Source: Shewanella violacea DSS12
Lineage (GTDB): Bacteria > Pseudomonadota > Gammaproteobacteria > Enterobacterales > Shewanellaceae
Direction of reading: 5' to 3'
Assembly (NCBI RefSeq): GCF_000091325.1
Contig: NC_014012.1
Span: 992,001 to 1,056,000, forward strand
Length of the DNA stretch: 64,000 nt
Positions 63,844 through 64,000 of the stretch are shown piece after piece; position 1 is the first letter of the stretch; every line of letters starts with the position of its first letter. Under the pieces are notes generated by a model. The model did not search any database, had not been told where the DNA came from, and saw nothing but the letters and a program-made list of their open reading frames with translations. The position numbers and the translations under genes were made by a program.

Positions 63844-64000
63844 TTAACGCACGCCGTGCATGTATTTCTTCAAGATAGGAGAGATGATGAGCATAAATGC
63901 CCCGAAGCCTATGCCGGTCCACATCAAGAATTCGAACAGCTGAGTATAAGTACTGGCTGCCTGAGCTATGTCTAGGTTTTGAGGATCAGATATGTCTATA
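63844..64000 (-). CDS. C-terminus of a membrane transporter, probably POT-type peptide transporter (5' end outside window)
   Basis: The last 51 codons of a minus-strand gene are present, ending at the stop at 63844. They encode a polar stretch (LDIAQAASTYTQLFEFLMW), one membrane helix (TGIGFGAFMLIISPILKKY) and the tail MHGVR. A final helix followed by a basic SPILKK(Y/L)MHG end is typical of proton-dependent oligopeptide transporters. The piece is too short to be sure of the family. Confidence 0.45.
   Translation of the reverse strand, partial: IDISDPQNLDIAQAASTYTQLFEFLMWTGIGFGAFMLIISPILKKYMHGVR

Overview
The window looks like chromosomal DNA of a marine gammaproteobacterium, most probably Shewanella. 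The reasons are the order rpsU-yqeY-dnaG-rpoD with divergent tsaD, the exeA-exeB pair, the hemL/pyrB/erpA neighbourhood, the Alteromonadales-type small proteins (DUF3634, DUF2750, DUF6776) and the overall protein similarity. This assignment comes from recognised families and gene order; no database search was possible. No prophage, complete insertion sequence or CRISPR array is visible.

Layout. (1) 1-3231: polysaccharide degradation, with the end of a GH18 chitinase followed by a GH19 chitinase, both carrying PKD-like and chitin-binding modules. (2) 3394-18019: a mixed stretch with an anchored FKBP isomerase, a giant lipoprotein of 18 Ig-like repeats, small membrane proteins, a PopT-type (DUF368) undecaprenyl-phosphate transporter, a DUF4442 hot-dog protein and a lipoprotein of 11 DUF5666 repeats with a Fur-box-like site far upstream. 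(3) 18282-31688: a cellulose-degradation locus, all on the minus strand. In transcription order it holds GH6 cellulase, GH5 endoglucanase, a 1378-residue CBM2-tethered beta-propeller/di-haem cytochrome protein, a TolB-like propeller, a short AraC-type regulator and a second GH6 cellulase. Four of its six proteins carry a CBM2 module, so they should meet on the same crystalline polysaccharide. A LacI-type palindrome precedes the first GH6 gene. (4) 31689-33178: 1.5 kb of non-coding, AT-rich and relic-bearing DNA, next to the 3' end of a tRNA gene with anticodon CAU. This looks like an old island edge.

(5) 33179-43337: core genes. These are tRNA-Ile2, the macromolecular-synthesis operon rpsU-yqeY-dnaG-rpoD, divergent tsaD, plsY, the folate genes folB-folK, uppP and an unusual RlmA-like methyltransferase. 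(6) 43556-49291: an L,D-transpeptidase next to the Braun lipoprotein gene it probably serves, cca, and the type II secretion accessory pair exeA-exeB. ExeAB helps the secretin cross the peptidoglycan, which fits with export of the chitinases and cellulases. (7) 49423-64000: nhaD, tandem hemL 3'-end relics, hemL, pyrB, a ClC channel, erpA under a clear IscR-type site, aqpZ, anmK, a MepM-like murein endopeptidase, tyrS, and the edge of a probable peptide transporter.

The most interesting item is the CBM2-tethered di-haem propeller protein in the cellulase locus, a candidate redox partner for cellulose breakdown. Next are the mosaic hemL 3'-end duplications and the tRNA-relic/structured-repeat zone at the island edge.
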